Positions 7,868-17,137 of a DNA stretch of 64,000 bases are shown piece by piece. The position numbers and the translations under genes were made by a program. The stretch is from Dysosmobacter sp. Marseille-Q4140 (lineage in GTDB: Bacteria; Bacillota; Clostridia; Oscillospirales; Oscillospiraceae). The stretch lies in assembly GCA_018228705.1 (NCBI GenBank), contig CP073694.1, positions 1,860,001 to 1,924,000 of the forward strand. Direction: 5' to 3'. The notes beneath the pieces were generated by a model. The model did not search any database. It was not told where the DNA came from and worked only from the letters and a program-made list of their open reading frames with translations. Positions within the stretch are counted from its first letter, which is position 1. Each line of letters opens with the position of its first letter.

Positions 7868-8812
7868 CTAGCATACGCCAGCGGCGGCCAGGATTTCTGT
7901 CGAAACCTGCAGGGCGCGGGCAAAATCCCGCTCCTTTCCCCATGTGATCCAGTGGATGTCCGGGTTGCGCCGCAGCCATGTCAGCTGCCGCTTGGCGTAC
8001 TGCCGGGAGCGGAGCTTCACCTCTTCCAGCGCCGCCTCCAGGCCCTGTCCGTCCTCCCCCACGTCCAGCAGTTCCTTATAGCCGATGGCCTGGAGCGCCG
8101 TGGACTCCCGGGGGACGCCGCTGCGCACCAGGGCCCGGACCTCCTCCAGAAGGCCCGCCGCCGTCATGGCGTCCACCCGGCGGTCGATGAGGGCCCGCAT
8201 GTCCGCCCGGTCGGCAAACTGCAATCCGATCCACACGGCGTCGTACCGGGGCGGCAGGGCCGCGGTCCGGGCGTTGTGGGCGGAGATGGTCTCCCCGGTC
8301 TCGGCGTAGACCTCCAGCGCCCGGAGGATGCGTTTTTCATCCGCCGGGTGCAGTCTCGCCGCGGCCTCCGGATCCACCTGCCGCAGCTCCTCCAGCAGCG
8401 GGGCGATGCCCTCCCGCTCCAGACGCGCCTGGAGCTGCCGCCGCACCTGGCCGCCGGCGGCGCCGGGGGCGAAATCCCGCCCCCGGACCACCGCGTCCAG
8501 CCACAGTCCCGTGCCGCCCACCAGAATGGGCAGCTTCCCCCGGGAGAGGATGTCATCCACCACTGCAATGGCCTCCCGGGCATACCGGGCGGCGGACCAC
8601 TGCTCCGCCGGGTCCGCCACGGCGATCATATGGTGGGGCACGCCGTCCATCTCCGCCGCCGTGGGGGCGGCGGTGCCGACGGTCATCCCCCGGTAGATCT
8701 GCATGGAGTCGGCGGAGACCACCTCGCCGCTGAACTTCTTTGCCAGCAAGACGCCCAGGGTGGTTTTCCCGCAGGCCGTGGGTCCCACCACGCAGACGAT
8801 CTTCGCCGCCAT
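7868..8812 (-). CDS. miaA: tRNA dimethylallyltransferase MiaA
   Basis: 314 residues. The N-terminal P-loop is VVGPTACGKTTLG, followed by SADSMQIYRGMTVGTA, the LVGGTGLWLDAVV loop and, near the C-terminus, RQYAKRQLTWLRRN. MiaA adds the dimethylallyl group to A37 of tRNAs that read codons starting with U. The product of the miaB gene at 19.7-21.1 kb then thiomethylates the same base, so both steps are encoded in this window. Confidence 0.97.
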   Translation of the reverse strand: MAAKIVCVVGPTACGKTTLGVLLAKKFSGEVVSADSMQIYRGMTVGTAAPTAAEMDGVPHHMIAVADPAEQWSAARYAREAIAVVDDILSRGKLPILVGGTGLWLDAVVRGRDFAPGAAGGQVRRQLQARLEREGIAPLLEELRQVDPEAAARLHPADEKRILRALEVYAETGETISAHNARTAALPPRYDAVWIGLQFADRADMRALIDRRVDAMTAAGLLEEVRALVRSGVPRESTALQAIGYKELLDVGEDGQGLEAALEEVKLRSRQYAKRQLTWLRRNPDIHWITWGKERDFARALQVSTEILAAAGVC

Positions 8813-8848
8813 GGTCTCCCTCCTTCCCCTTGACGGAAATGAATGAAC

Positions 8849-9436
8849 TCAGAAATCCCGGGCCAGTGCGCGGGCCTTGTCACAGGCCACGCCCATAATC
8901 TCCTCGGTGCGCTCCGGCTCAAAGTCCAGGCCGTAGGCGTCCACATGGTAGAACTCCTTGATGCCGAAGCGCTGGGTCAGCTGGCGCCAGTAGTCCACAC
9001 CCAGGTTCTCCTCGGTCTCCGGGCCGCCGCTGACGCTGAGATAGGCCAGCTTTTCGGCCATGCAGTCGCCCACGCAGACCTGGTTTTCATAGTGGTAGGT
9101 CAGCTCCCGGACGCAGATGTACTCGATGTACACCCGCAGCATGGCCGGGAAGGTCAGATCCCGCAGGGGCGCGCCGATGACGATGCGGTCCGCCCGCTTG
9201 AACTGCCGGGCCAGCTTGAAAATGGGGGAATCGAAGGCCTTGACGTTGCGCAGGCTGTTGCGGTCATCGGTGGTGAACTGGTCAAAGGGCTTCAGGGCCA
9301 TCCGCTGGAGGTTCACCGTCTCGATGTCCTCAGCCGGATGGGTACGCTTGTACTCCTCCAGAAACGCCTGGCACAGGGCGTGGCTGCGGGAGCGGTCTCC
9401 CCGGTAGCTGATGCAGCAATCCACGAATAACAACAT
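8849..9436 (-). CDS. Flavodoxin-fold NAD(P)H oxidoreductase, copy 1
   Basis: 195 residues of the flavodoxin-2 / NADPH-dependent FMN reductase type. The N-terminal strand and loop (MLLFVDCCISYRGDRSRSHAL) correspond to the FMN phosphate site; IVIGAPLRDLTFPAMLRVYIEYI is the central flavodoxin strand and helix. The start follows AAGGAGGAG. It is clearly paralogous to the next gene upstream (shared VD-CIS-RGDSR, LARQFKRAD, AP-DL-FPA-LR-YIEYI, YWRQL, FGI), so a tandem duplication is likely. Substrate unknown; quinone or azo reduction is typical of the fold. Confidence 0.85.
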   Translation of the reverse strand: MLLFVDCCISYRGDRSRSHALCQAFLEEYKRTHPAEDIETVNLQRMALKPFDQFTTDDRNSLRNVKAFDSPIFKLARQFKRADRIVIGAPLRDLTFPAMLRVYIEYICVRELTYHYENQVCVGDCMAEKLAYLSVSGGPETEENLGVDYWRQLTQRFGIKEFYHVDAYGLDFEPERTEEIMGVACDKARALARDF

Positions 9437-9497
9437 TGCGTTCTCCTCCTTTTTCATGTCGGTCTCCTATCCTGATCCCGGCTTACCCGGGGGCGCC

Positions 9498-10091
9498 TCA
9501 CACTTCCTCTGCCAGGCGGCGGGCCGTCTCCGCGGCGGCGGCCACCAGCTCCGGCGCCTTTGCCGGGTCCAGATCCACTCCCCCGGCAAACACATAGTCG
9601 AATTGCGGGATGCCGAACATGGCGGCCAGCTGCCGCCAGTACAGCACGCCCAGGCTGTCCTCCCGCTCCACGTCGCCGCCGGAGGTGAGGTAGACCAGCC
9701 GCTGCGCCCGGCAGTCGCCGTGGCAGCCGTCCGCCTCGTAATGATATGTCAGGCCGTTGGCGCTGATGTACTCGATGTAGGTCCGCAGCGCCGCCGGAAA
9801 GCTCAGATCCCAGAAGGGGGCTGCCACCACCACGGCGTCCGCCGCGCGGAACTGCCGGGCCAGGGCGAACACCGGCGCGTCCCAGGCGCCCACGGCGGCC
9901 AGGGCGTCCCGCTCGTCCAGCATGGCGGGATCGAAGGGCCGCAGGGCCAGCAGCGCCTGGGGCGTCACAGTCTCGGTCTGCGCCTCCGGATGGGTCCGGC
10001 GGAAGGCCTCCGCATAGGCCGACAGCAGCTGTTTCGTGCGGGAATCCCCGCGCCGCTGGCTGATGCAGCCATCCACGATCAGCAGTCTCAT
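9498..10091 (-). CDS. Flavodoxin-fold NAD(P)H oxidoreductase, copy 2
   Basis: 197 residues, paralogue of the adjacent downstream gene and of equal length. FMN-binding loop VDGCISQRRGDSRTKQ, then VVVAAPFWDLSFPAALRTYIEYISANGLTYHY. It retains Trp in APFWDLSFP, typical of azoreductase-like members, where copy 1 has Arg-Asp. The ATG is preceded by GAGGAG; the GTG nine bases upstream is too close to that site. The gene begins 5 bases after the stop of the DUF6440-type gene, so all three are probably one transcript. Confidence 0.85.
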   Translation of the reverse strand: MRLLIVDGCISQRRGDSRTKQLLSAYAEAFRRTHPEAQTETVTPQALLALRPFDPAMLDERDALAAVGAWDAPVFALARQFRAADAVVVAAPFWDLSFPAALRTYIEYISANGLTYHYEADGCHGDCRAQRLVYLTSGGDVEREDSLGVLYWRQLAAMFGIPQFDYVFAGGVDLDPAKAPELVAAAAETARRLAEEV

Positions 10092-10096
10092 CTCAA

Positions 10097-10279
10097 TCAC
10101 TCCTCGTCATATACCGCCGTCACCACGGGGTTCCCCTGCCGGTCCAGCAGGGGCGTCAGGCCCCCGGCGTAGCCGCTGGCGTGGAACACGTAGTTGACGC
10201 CGGTCTCCCGGTCCACCCAGATCTCCGTGATGTTCAACGTACCCTGGTTGTAGATCTTCACAAAGCGGTCCTTGGCCAT
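10097..10279 (-). CDS. Small DUF6440-like protein
   Basis: 60 residues, MAKDRFVKIYNQGTLNITEI at the N-terminus, then VDRETGVNYVFHASGYAGGLTPLLDRQGNPVV. This beta-rich pattern with a central 'D-ETGV-Y-F---GY-GGLTPLLD-GKP' signature is common in small Firmicute proteins annotated DUF6440; the function is unknown. A good AGAGGAGAG site precedes the ATG. It lies between the mutL remnant and the flavodoxin pair. Confidence 0.75.
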   Translation of the reverse strand: MAKDRFVKIYNQGTLNITEIWVDRETGVNYVFHASGYAGGLTPLLDRQGNPVVTAVYDEE

Positions 10280-10360
10280 ACCGCATCTCTCCTCTCACAA
10301 AAGCGAACCGTTTTCCGAAACAGGTTTCCCCGGCTGCCCCGCCGCCATGCGGCCCGGCGC

Positions 10361-10423
10361 TCATGCTCTCTTGAACATCTTCTCCAGCTCATACTTCGTC
10401 AGCTTCACCGCAACGGGGCGGCC
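10361..10423 (-). pseudogene. Remnant duplicate of the mutL 3' end
   Basis: Read on the minus strand, these 63 bases encode GRPVAVKLTKYELEKMFKRA and a stop, the same 20 residues as the end of the intact mutL ending at 10488, except Arg to Lys at one position. The two copies differ at 8 of 60 coding bases and 7 of these changes are silent. There is no start codon or upstream homology beyond one further codon, so this is a fragment. It most likely marks a past recombination or duplication involving a diverged mutL allele. Confidence 0.85.
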
Positions 10424-10487
10424 GTATCGCGCCGCAGGCGCGGTTATTTCAATTCTATGCCCTCACGGCCGCTGCTCCCTAAAATGC

Positions 10488-12530
10488 TCACGCTCTCTTG
10501 AACATCTTCTCCAATTCGTATTTCGTCAACCTCACTGCAACGGGGCGGCCGTGTGGGCAGAAGCGGACGGCGCCGCTCTGCACCTTCTCCACCAGCACCC
10601 GCAGCTCCGCCGGGTCGCTCTTCCAGCCGCCCTTGATGGCCGCCTTGCAGGCCATGGTGTGGAGCAGATTCTCCCGGCGCTCGTCGGGAGAGCGGCCGGT
10701 GCGCAGGCACTCCGCCAGCTCCTCCAGAGTGGCGGAGACGTCGCAGGGGTCTATGTCCGCGGGCACCTCCCGCACCAGCACGGCGCCGCCGCCGAAATCC
10801 TCGCAGGAAAAGCCCAGCTGTTCCAGAAGAGGCAGGTTCTCCAGCAGCAGTGCGCCGTCCTCCCTCCCCAGCTCCGCCGCCACGGGGGAGAGCAGGGTCT
10901 GCCGCATGGGGGGCTCCTGGGCCGCCATCAGGCGGTCAAAGTTGATGCGCTCGTGGGCGGCGTGCTTGTCGATGAGCCACACGTTTCCGCTCCCGTCCTC
11001 GCAGATGATGTAGGTGTTGAGCACCTCCCCGGCGATGCGCCAGGGGGCCTCTCCGGCGTCCAGGGCGGTCTGGCCCGGAACCTGCTCCGGCGCCTGGGGC
11101 GCCATCTCGGGGATGGCGGGCACGAAGGGCCGCACGGAGGGCTCCGGTGCCGCCGTCCGGGTCTCCGGGGCCCGCTCTTTCGTCTCCGCCGGAGCGGAGA
11201 CCGTCTCCCGCCGCTGAACCGGCGCCGCCTCCCGCCGCTCCGCCGTCACCGAGGACGGCGCCTGGCCCAAGGCTCCGCCCAGGGGGCGGATGGGGGTGCG
11301 CTGAAACGCGGCGGGGACTTTCCGCTCCTGGGGGGCACTCCGGTAAACGCCGCCCGTTCCGCTGTCCGCCACCGGGGCGCTCGTCCGCTGCTCTGTGTTC
11401 CAGGCGGGCCGGGCAGGGGCCGCAGGACGCTCCGCCTGCCTGGCCGCCTGCTCCCGGAAGGTCCTGGCGTCCATGGTCTGGAAGAAATCCGGTTTCGCCG
11501 CGGGCACCGTCTCCCGCCGGGCGGCGGGGGCGTTGGCGGCGCCCCGGCTGTCCAGGGCGTCCAGCACCGTGTGGTACACGGCGTCGAACACCTCCCGCTC
11601 CCGGGCGAACTTCACCTGGGTCTTGGCCGGGTGGACGTTGACGTCCACCGCCGTCACCGGCAGCGTCACGGACAATACGCAGCCGGGGAATTTGCCCTTC
11701 ATGATCTGGTTTCGGTAGCCCTCCTCCAGGGCCGCTGTCAGCAGCTGGGACTTGATGAACCGGCCGTTGACGAAGAACACCTGCATGGACCGGGAGCCCC
11801 GGCCCTGGAGGGGGCCGGTGACGAAACCCGATACAGCCGTCTCCCCGCCCCGGCCCTCCACGGGGACCAGGCCGTGGGCGAAGTCCCGGCCCAGGGCCGC
11901 GTAGACGGCGGAGTCCAGCTTCCCGTCGCCGGGGGTGTGAAGGGCCTCCTGGCCGTCCTTGATGAATTTGAAGGAGATGTCCGGGTGGGACAGGGCCAGA
12001 TGCTGCATGAGGCCCCCCACCGCCGCCGTCTCGGCGCTGTCCTTGCGCATGAACTTCAGCCGGGCCGGGGTGTTGTAAAAGAGGTCCCGGACCACGATGG
12101 TGGTGCCCTGGGGCGCGCCGGCGGCCTCCACGGCGGCGGGCTCGCCGCCCTCCAGGTGCAGCGACGCACCCTCCGCCGCCCCGGGGCGGCAGGTGACGAT
12201 GTCCACCCGGCTCACGGCGGAGATGGCGGCCAGGGCCTCGCCCCGGAAGCCCAGGGTGCCGATCTTCCCCAGGTCCTCCTCCGTGCGCAGCTTGGAGGTG
12301 GCGTGGCGCAAAAAGGCCGTGGGCAGCTCCTCCGGCGCGATGCCGCAGCCGTTGTCCGTCACCCGGATCAGGGCCATGCCGCCCCGGCGGATCTCCACCA
12401 CCACGGCGGAGCTGCCGGCGTCGATGGCATTCTCCACCAGCTCCTTCACCACGCTGGCCGGCCGCTCCACCACCTCGCCGGCGGCGATCAAGTCAGCCAC
12501 ATGGCTGTCCAGTTGTTGAATGTGAGGCAT
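10488..12530 (-). CDS. mutL: DNA mismatch repair protein MutL
   Basis: 680 residues. The N-terminal GHKL ATPase has NAIDAGSS (about 34), TDNGCGI (about 60) and GFRGEALAAIS (about 95). A proline/alanine-rich linker spans about 335-480. The C-terminal dimerisation and endonuclease domain carries DKHAAHERINFDRL, MACKAAIKGG and FCPHGRPVAV. MutL couples mismatch recognition by MutS to strand removal; the metal-binding motif shows the nicking-competent form found in Firmicutes. The start has GAAAGGAGAG. The tail of the gene is duplicated downstream. Confidence 0.97.
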   Translation of the reverse strand: MPHIQQLDSHVADLIAAGEVVERPASVVKELVENAIDAGSSAVVVEIRRGGMALIRVTDNGCGIAPEELPTAFLRHATSKLRTEEDLGKIGTLGFRGEALAAISAVSRVDIVTCRPGAAEGASLHLEGGEPAAVEAAGAPQGTTIVVRDLFYNTPARLKFMRKDSAETAAVGGLMQHLALSHPDISFKFIKDGQEALHTPGDGKLDSAVYAALGRDFAHGLVPVEGRGGETAVSGFVTGPLQGRGSRSMQVFFVNGRFIKSQLLTAALEEGYRNQIMKGKFPGCVLSVTLPVTAVDVNVHPAKTQVKFAREREVFDAVYHTVLDALDSRGAANAPAARRETVPAAKPDFFQTMDARTFREQAARQAERPAAPARPAWNTEQRTSAPVADSGTGGVYRSAPQERKVPAAFQRTPIRPLGGALGQAPSSVTAERREAAPVQRRETVSAPAETKERAPETRTAAPEPSVRPFVPAIPEMAPQAPEQVPGQTALDAGEAPWRIAGEVLNTYIICEDGSGNVWLIDKHAAHERINFDRLMAAQEPPMRQTLLSPVAAELGREDGALLLENLPLLEQLGFSCEDFGGGAVLVREVPADIDPCDVSATLEELAECLRTGRSPDERRENLLHTMACKAAIKGGWKSDPAELRVLVEKVQSGAVRFCPHGRPVAVRLTKYELEKMFKRA

Positions 12531-12588
12531 AGGTCTCTCCTTTCGGGCGGAGCGGCAGCCGCGCCGCGGGGGCGCCTCCCCCGCTCTC

Positions 12589-13500
12589 TCAGAGCAGCAG
12601 CGCCGCGATCATCGGAATGGTCAGGATGGAGCCCAGGGTGGTCAGGAAGGTGATCTGGGCCATGGAGGCGGTGTCGCCGCCGTACTCCATGCTCAGAAGA
12701 GTCCCGTTCACGGCCACCGGCATGGCGATCTGGGTCACGGCGATGCCCAGCACCAGATCGTCGGTGCCCATGGTCCGCAGGATGGCCCACAGCACCACCG
12801 GCAGCACCAGCAGCCGCAGAATGGACAGCAGCCACAGCTTGGCGGAGCGGAACACCTGCCCTGCCGGGATGTCCGCCAGGAAGGAGCCCACCACCAGCAG
12901 GGACAGCGGCACGGTGATGGAGCCCACGAAGTCCAGCATCTCGCCCGCCAGAGCGGGGAGACGCAGCCGGGTCAGAGCCAGCACCAGAGCGCCCACGGAG
13001 GCCACGATGCAGGGGCTGAGCAGCTGCTTCCAGCGGAACCGGGCCATGCCCGCCAGCATCAGGGGACCCAGGCTGTAAGAGAGCACATTGAACGGCAGCG
13101 CCAGGACCACGGCGTAGAAGAGGGCCTCCCGGCCGAACAGGGCCATCGCCACAGGGTACCCGATAAAGCCCACATTGGGGAACGACAGCGCATAGCGCCA
13201 CACGCCCTTCTGGGCGGGCGTGCCCGGCAGAAAGCGGGGCACGGCCAGCGCCACGGCAAAGGACAGCACGTAAAAGACCGCCCCTACCTCCAGCACGGAG
13301 AGGATCACCCCCGCCTCCGGCAGCTCGTCGCCGGTGATAACCGAGGCCAGGATCATAGAGGGCATGGTGATGTTCAGCAGCAGCTTGCTGAGCTTCTGGT
13401 CCGTCTCGCCGCCCAGATAGCCCAGCCGTTTGGCGGCAAAGCCCGCCACAATGGCAAAGAGGATCACCAGCATCTCGCCCAGCACGTCAAAAAAATTCAT
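12589..13500 (-). CDS. AEC family transporter (auxin efflux carrier-like)
   Basis: 303 residues with about ten hydrophobic segments in two repeats of five. The N-terminal repeat has AAKRLGYL and KLLLNITMPSMILASVI, and the crossover motif SFPNVGFIGYPVA is characteristic of AEC permeases. These carry organic acids or related anions; the substrate is not predictable here. It lies between the mutL and CPBP genes on the same strand. Confidence 0.9.
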   Translation of the reverse strand: MNFFDVLGEMLVILFAIVAGFAAKRLGYLGGETDQKLSKLLLNITMPSMILASVITGDELPEAGVILSVLEVGAVFYVLSFAVALAVPRFLPGTPAQKGVWRYALSFPNVGFIGYPVAMALFGREALFYAVVLALPFNVLSYSLGPLMLAGMARFRWKQLLSPCIVASVGALVLALTRLRLPALAGEMLDFVGSITVPLSLLVVGSFLADIPAGQVFRSAKLWLLSILRLLVLPVVLWAILRTMGTDDLVLGIAVTQIAMPVAVNGTLLSMEYGGDTASMAQITFLTTLGSILTIPMIAALLL

Positions 13501-13543
13501 CGTTTCGCTCTTCTCTCTATCCTAAAAATTTTTACACACACGT

Positions 13544-14251
13544 TCACCCCAGCAGCACCCAGGCGCTCAGGGCGTTGGCCGCGGCGTGGAGGGCGATGGA
13601 GGTCCAGAGGGTGCCGCTGTGATCGTAAGCCCAGGCCAGCACCAGTCCCGGCACCAGATACTGGACCATCAGCAAAAAGTACGTCAGGTCCCGGTTCACC
13701 ACCGCGAACTGCCACACGTGCAGCAGGGCGAACAGCAGGCAGGACACCAGGTACGCCACCGTCCGGCTCTTGCCGCGCAGGTTTCCGAACACCAGGCCCC
13801 GGAACAGCGTCTCCTCCACAAAGGGCGCCAGAAACACCACGATCAGCAGCGTCATATGGGGCGCGTCGTCGATCTGGGCGGAGATGGAGACGTCGTTGAG
13901 GTTGGTGGGAGCGGCGGATACCAGCCTCGTCAGCCGGTACACCAGCTCGTTGAGGCCGTACAGGGCCACAAGGCCCGCCGCCAAAGTCTTGCAGGCGACG
14001 AGGTTGTCCGCCAGCTGCCGGGAGGTCCGGCCCAGGAAGCCGTGAAAGATGATGAGGGTCACGGCAAAGAGGATGTAATAGTATAGGGCGTTCTGGAACC
14101 TGGGGTCGATCTTGGTTCCCAGCAGCTCCGCCGCCAGGCGGAACATGGGCCCCGCCGCAAAGGGCAGCACCAGCAGATAGATCACAAAAAACACGGTGCC
14201 GGCGATCTGCTCCCCCGGGGACATATACGCGCTGTGGCCTCGTTTTGCCAT
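13544..14251 (-). CDS. CPBP family intramembrane glutamic endopeptidase
   Basis: 235 residues with about seven to eight membrane segments. The CPBP (Abi/CAAX) motifs are FVEETLFRGLVFGNL (EExxxR type) near residue 160, FALLHVWQF near 190 and a final H in LHAAANALSAW. These residues form the catalytic site of glutamic intramembrane proteases; the substrate is unknown, and relatives take part in bacteriocin immunity. The start was placed at the ATG behind GGAGG; a GTG 18 bases upstream lacks a site. Confidence 0.88.
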   Translation of the reverse strand: MAKRGHSAYMSPGEQIAGTVFFVIYLLVLPFAAGPMFRLAAELLGTKIDPRFQNALYYYILFAVTLIIFHGFLGRTSRQLADNLVACKTLAAGLVALYGLNELVYRLTRLVSAAPTNLNDVSISAQIDDAPHMTLLIVVFLAPFVEETLFRGLVFGNLRGKSRTVAYLVSCLLFALLHVWQFAVVNRDLTYFLLMVQYLVPGLVLAWAYDHSGTLWTSIALHAAANALSAWVLLG

Positions 14252-14302
14252 GGATGCGCCTCCAAACACTCATATCAGGTTTCCCCGGCGTGCGCCGGGC
14301 GG

Positions 14303-16909
14303 TCAGCGGAGCTTCTGCTTCCACTCGTAGATGAGGCTCATGGCCTCGATGGGCGTCAGCGTGTCCGGCTGGCAGCGGCGCAGAGCGTCCAGGACCTCTC
14401 CTTCGCCAATGGCGGTCAGGGACACCTGGTCGTCCTCCTTCCGGGCCGCCACGTACTGCACGCCGTTCTCCTCCTCCAGCTCACGCAGCACCGTCTTGGC
14501 CCGCTGGATCACCTTGTCCGGCAATCCCGCGAGAGACGCCACCTCGATGCCGTAGCTGCGGTCGGCGCCGCCGGGCAGGATCTTGCGCAAAAACACGATC
14601 TCGTCCCCCCGGGCCTTGACGGCGATGTTGTAGTTCACCGCCCCGGGCAGGGTGTTCTCCAGCTCGGTCAGTTCGTGGTAGTGGGTGGCGAAGAGGGTCT
14701 TGGCCCCCAGGAGCTTGCGGTCGGCGCAGTACTCCAGCACCGCCCGGGCGATGGACATGCCGTCGAAGGTGGAGGTGCCCCGGCCGATCTCGTCCAGGAT
14801 CAGCAGGGAGTGTTTCGTGGCGTGGCGCAGGATGTCCGCCACCTCCGTCATCTCCACCATGAAGGTGGACTGTCCGGCGGACAGGTCGTCGCTGGCGCCG
14901 ATGCGGGTGAAGATCCGGTCCACCACGCCGATCCGGGCGCTGGCCGCCGGGACAAAGGACCCGATCTGGGCCATGAGGACGATCAGGGCCACCTGCCGCA
15001 TATAGGTGGACTTGCCCGCCATGTTGGGTCCCGTGATGATGGCCACCCGGTCCTCCTTGGCGCCCATGAAGGTGTCGTTGGGGACGAAGAGGCTGTCCCG
15101 GAGCATCTGCTCCACCACCGGGTGGCGGCCCTGGTGGATCTCCAGGACCCCGGACTCGTCCACGGTGGGGCGGCAGTAGTGGTTCCGCACCGCCACGGCG
15201 GCCAACGACACCAGCGCGTCCACCTCCGCCACGGCGGCGGCGGTCCGCTGGACCCGCTCGCTCTGAGCGGTGACGGCCTGACGCAGGGCCGTAAACAGCT
15301 CGTATTCCAGCGCCGTCACCCGGTCCGAGGCGGTCAAAATCTCGTGCTCCAGGTCCTTGAGCTCCTGGGTGATGTACCGCTCACCGTTGACCAGCGTCTG
15401 CTTGCGGATGTAGGTGTCCGGCACCTGGCCAGCAAAGGACTTGGACACCTCGATATAGTAGCCGAACACCTTGTTGAAGCCGATCTTCAAGGTGCGGATG
15501 CCGGTCTTTTCCTTCTCCTGGGCCTCCATCTGGGCGATGATGCCCTTTCCGCCGGTGAGGATCTGCCGCAGGCGGTCCACCTCGGCGTTGTAGCCGTCCC
15601 GGATGAAGCCTCCCTCCCGGACGGAGAAGGGCGGCTGGTCGCAGATGGCATCGGCGATCTGCGCCGCCAGGTCCTCCAGGGGGTCCAGGGCCGCCAGCAG
15701 CTCCGTCAGCCGCCGGTCCTGGAACCGCTCCAGCTGGACGCGGATGGCGGGCAGGCGCTCCATGGCGGAGCGCAGGGAGGCCATGTCCCGCCCGCCGGCG
15801 GTGCCGTAGACAATGCGGCCCATGAGGCGCTCCATGTCCCCCAGGCCCGTCAGGGCGGCGGTCAGCTCCTCCCGGGCCACGGTGTCCTCCACCAATGCCG
15901 CCACGGCGGCGCTGCGCTTGCAGATGGCGGTGACGGTCAGCAGCGGCCGCTCCAGCCAGCTTCGCAGCATCCGCCCGCCCATGGGGGTCCGGGTCTTGTC
16001 CAGGACCCACAGGAGGGTTCCCTTCTTCTCCTTGCTGCGCAGGGTCTCCGTCAGCTCCAGGTTCCGCCGGGCCGTCAGGTCCAGCTCCATGAAGGCGCCC
16101 TGCTCGTAGTAGTCCAGGTCGTTGATGTGGCTGAGGTCCGTTTTCTGGGTCTCGTACAGGTAGTTCAAAAGGCCGCCCAGGGCCATGGCCGCCGCCGGGT
16201 TGGACTTGGGCAGGGCGGCCAGGGCCTCCTCCCCGAACTGGCGGCGGATGTTCTTCTCCGCCTCCGCCAGACGGAAGCGGCCCTCGCCGCTCTTCTCCAC
16301 CCGGCAGCGGAACTTCTCCCGCAGAGCGTCGGTGAGGCTCCTCTCAGCGGCGGCGCCGTCGTTGACCACGGCCTCCGCCGGGGAGAACCGCCCCAGCTCG
16401 TTGACCACGTGCTCCACCCGCTCCTTGCCGGTGAAGCCGGTCAGGTGGGCCTTGCCGGTGGTGATGTCGCAGAAGGCGGCGCCGGCGCAGCGCTCGTCGA
16501 TATAGATGCCGCAGAGGAAGTTGGAGGCCTTGTCCTCCAGGCAGGCGGCGTCCATGACGGTGCCGGGGGTCACCACCCGGATGATGTCCCGCTTCACCAG
16601 ACCCTTGGCCGTGGCCGGGTCCTCCATCTGCTCGCAGATGGCCACCTTGTAGCCCTTGGCGATGAGCCGGGCAATGTAGGCCTCGCTGGCGTGGTAGGGG
16701 ATGCCGCACATGGGGATCTGCTCCTCCGCGGGCTTCTGGTGCTTGCCGTGGTCCCGGGAGGTCAGCGTCAGGTCCAGCTCCCTGGAGGCAAGCTTCGCGT
16801 CGTCGGCGAACATCTCGTAGAAGTCGCCCAGGCGGAAAAAGAGAATGGAGTCCGGGTTGTCCCGCTTGATCTCCAGATATTGCTTCATCATGGGGGTCAG
16901 TTCTGCCAT
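14303..16909 (-). CDS. mutS: DNA mismatch repair protein MutS
   Basis: 868 residues, the usual length. The mismatch-reading wedge LGDFYEMF lies near residue 35; the connector, lever and clamp domains follow; the ATPase has the Walker A GPNMAGKSTYMRQ near 615, ILDEIGRGTSTFDG (Walker B) near 690, and FATHYHEL. It recognises mispairs and recruits the MutL encoded 1.8 kb downstream in the same direction. An open frame extends about 290 bases further upstream, but that part lies in the repeat region and is unlike MutS; GAGGTG precedes the chosen ATG. Confidence 0.97.
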   Translation of the reverse strand: MAELTPMMKQYLEIKRDNPDSILFFRLGDFYEMFADDAKLASRELDLTLTSRDHGKHQKPAEEQIPMCGIPYHASEAYIARLIAKGYKVAICEQMEDPATAKGLVKRDIIRVVTPGTVMDAACLEDKASNFLCGIYIDERCAGAAFCDITTGKAHLTGFTGKERVEHVVNELGRFSPAEAVVNDGAAAERSLTDALREKFRCRVEKSGEGRFRLAEAEKNIRRQFGEEALAALPKSNPAAAMALGGLLNYLYETQKTDLSHINDLDYYEQGAFMELDLTARRNLELTETLRSKEKKGTLLWVLDKTRTPMGGRMLRSWLERPLLTVTAICKRSAAVAALVEDTVAREELTAALTGLGDMERLMGRIVYGTAGGRDMASLRSAMERLPAIRVQLERFQDRRLTELLAALDPLEDLAAQIADAICDQPPFSVREGGFIRDGYNAEVDRLRQILTGGKGIIAQMEAQEKEKTGIRTLKIGFNKVFGYYIEVSKSFAGQVPDTYIRKQTLVNGERYITQELKDLEHEILTASDRVTALEYELFTALRQAVTAQSERVQRTAAAVAEVDALVSLAAVAVRNHYCRPTVDESGVLEIHQGRHPVVEQMLRDSLFVPNDTFMGAKEDRVAIITGPNMAGKSTYMRQVALIVLMAQIGSFVPAASARIGVVDRIFTRIGASDDLSAGQSTFMVEMTEVADILRHATKHSLLILDEIGRGTSTFDGMSIARAVLEYCADRKLLGAKTLFATHYHELTELENTLPGAVNYNIAVKARGDEIVFLRKILPGGADRSYGIEVASLAGLPDKVIQRAKTVLRELEEENGVQYVAARKEDDQVSLTAIGEGEVLDALRRCQPDTLTPIEAMSLIYEWKQKLR

Positions 16910-16976
16910 GGGGAGGTTCACCTCGTCTTGCCCCCGGCGGGGGCGGAATGGATCTGCGCCGTGGTGCGGCGCGGGG

Positions 16977-17137
16977 GAGTTCCACCCCCATTTTCTTTTT
17001 GGCGCGCCAAAAAGAAAACGGCCGTGGACGGTCAAAAGAAAAAGCGCTTGGGACGAACAGGCGCGGCGCCTGTTCGTATGTGCGGGGGTCGTGCGGATCG
17101 GTGCGGCGGGAGTCGATGGCCCCGTCGTCCCTGCGCC
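16977..17137 (+). repeat. Composite two-hairpin element, copy I
   Basis: Order: a 28-bp perfect palindrome (16991-17018, centre GGCGCGCC), a purine-rich linker ending CAAAAGAAAA, a 25-bp hairpin (17053-17077, arms ACGAACAGGCGC and its complement around one G), then TGCGGGGGTCGTGCG and GGCCCCGTCGTCCCTGCGCC. Copy II on the other strand has the same order and conserved linkers but different stem sequences. Confidence 0.75.
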
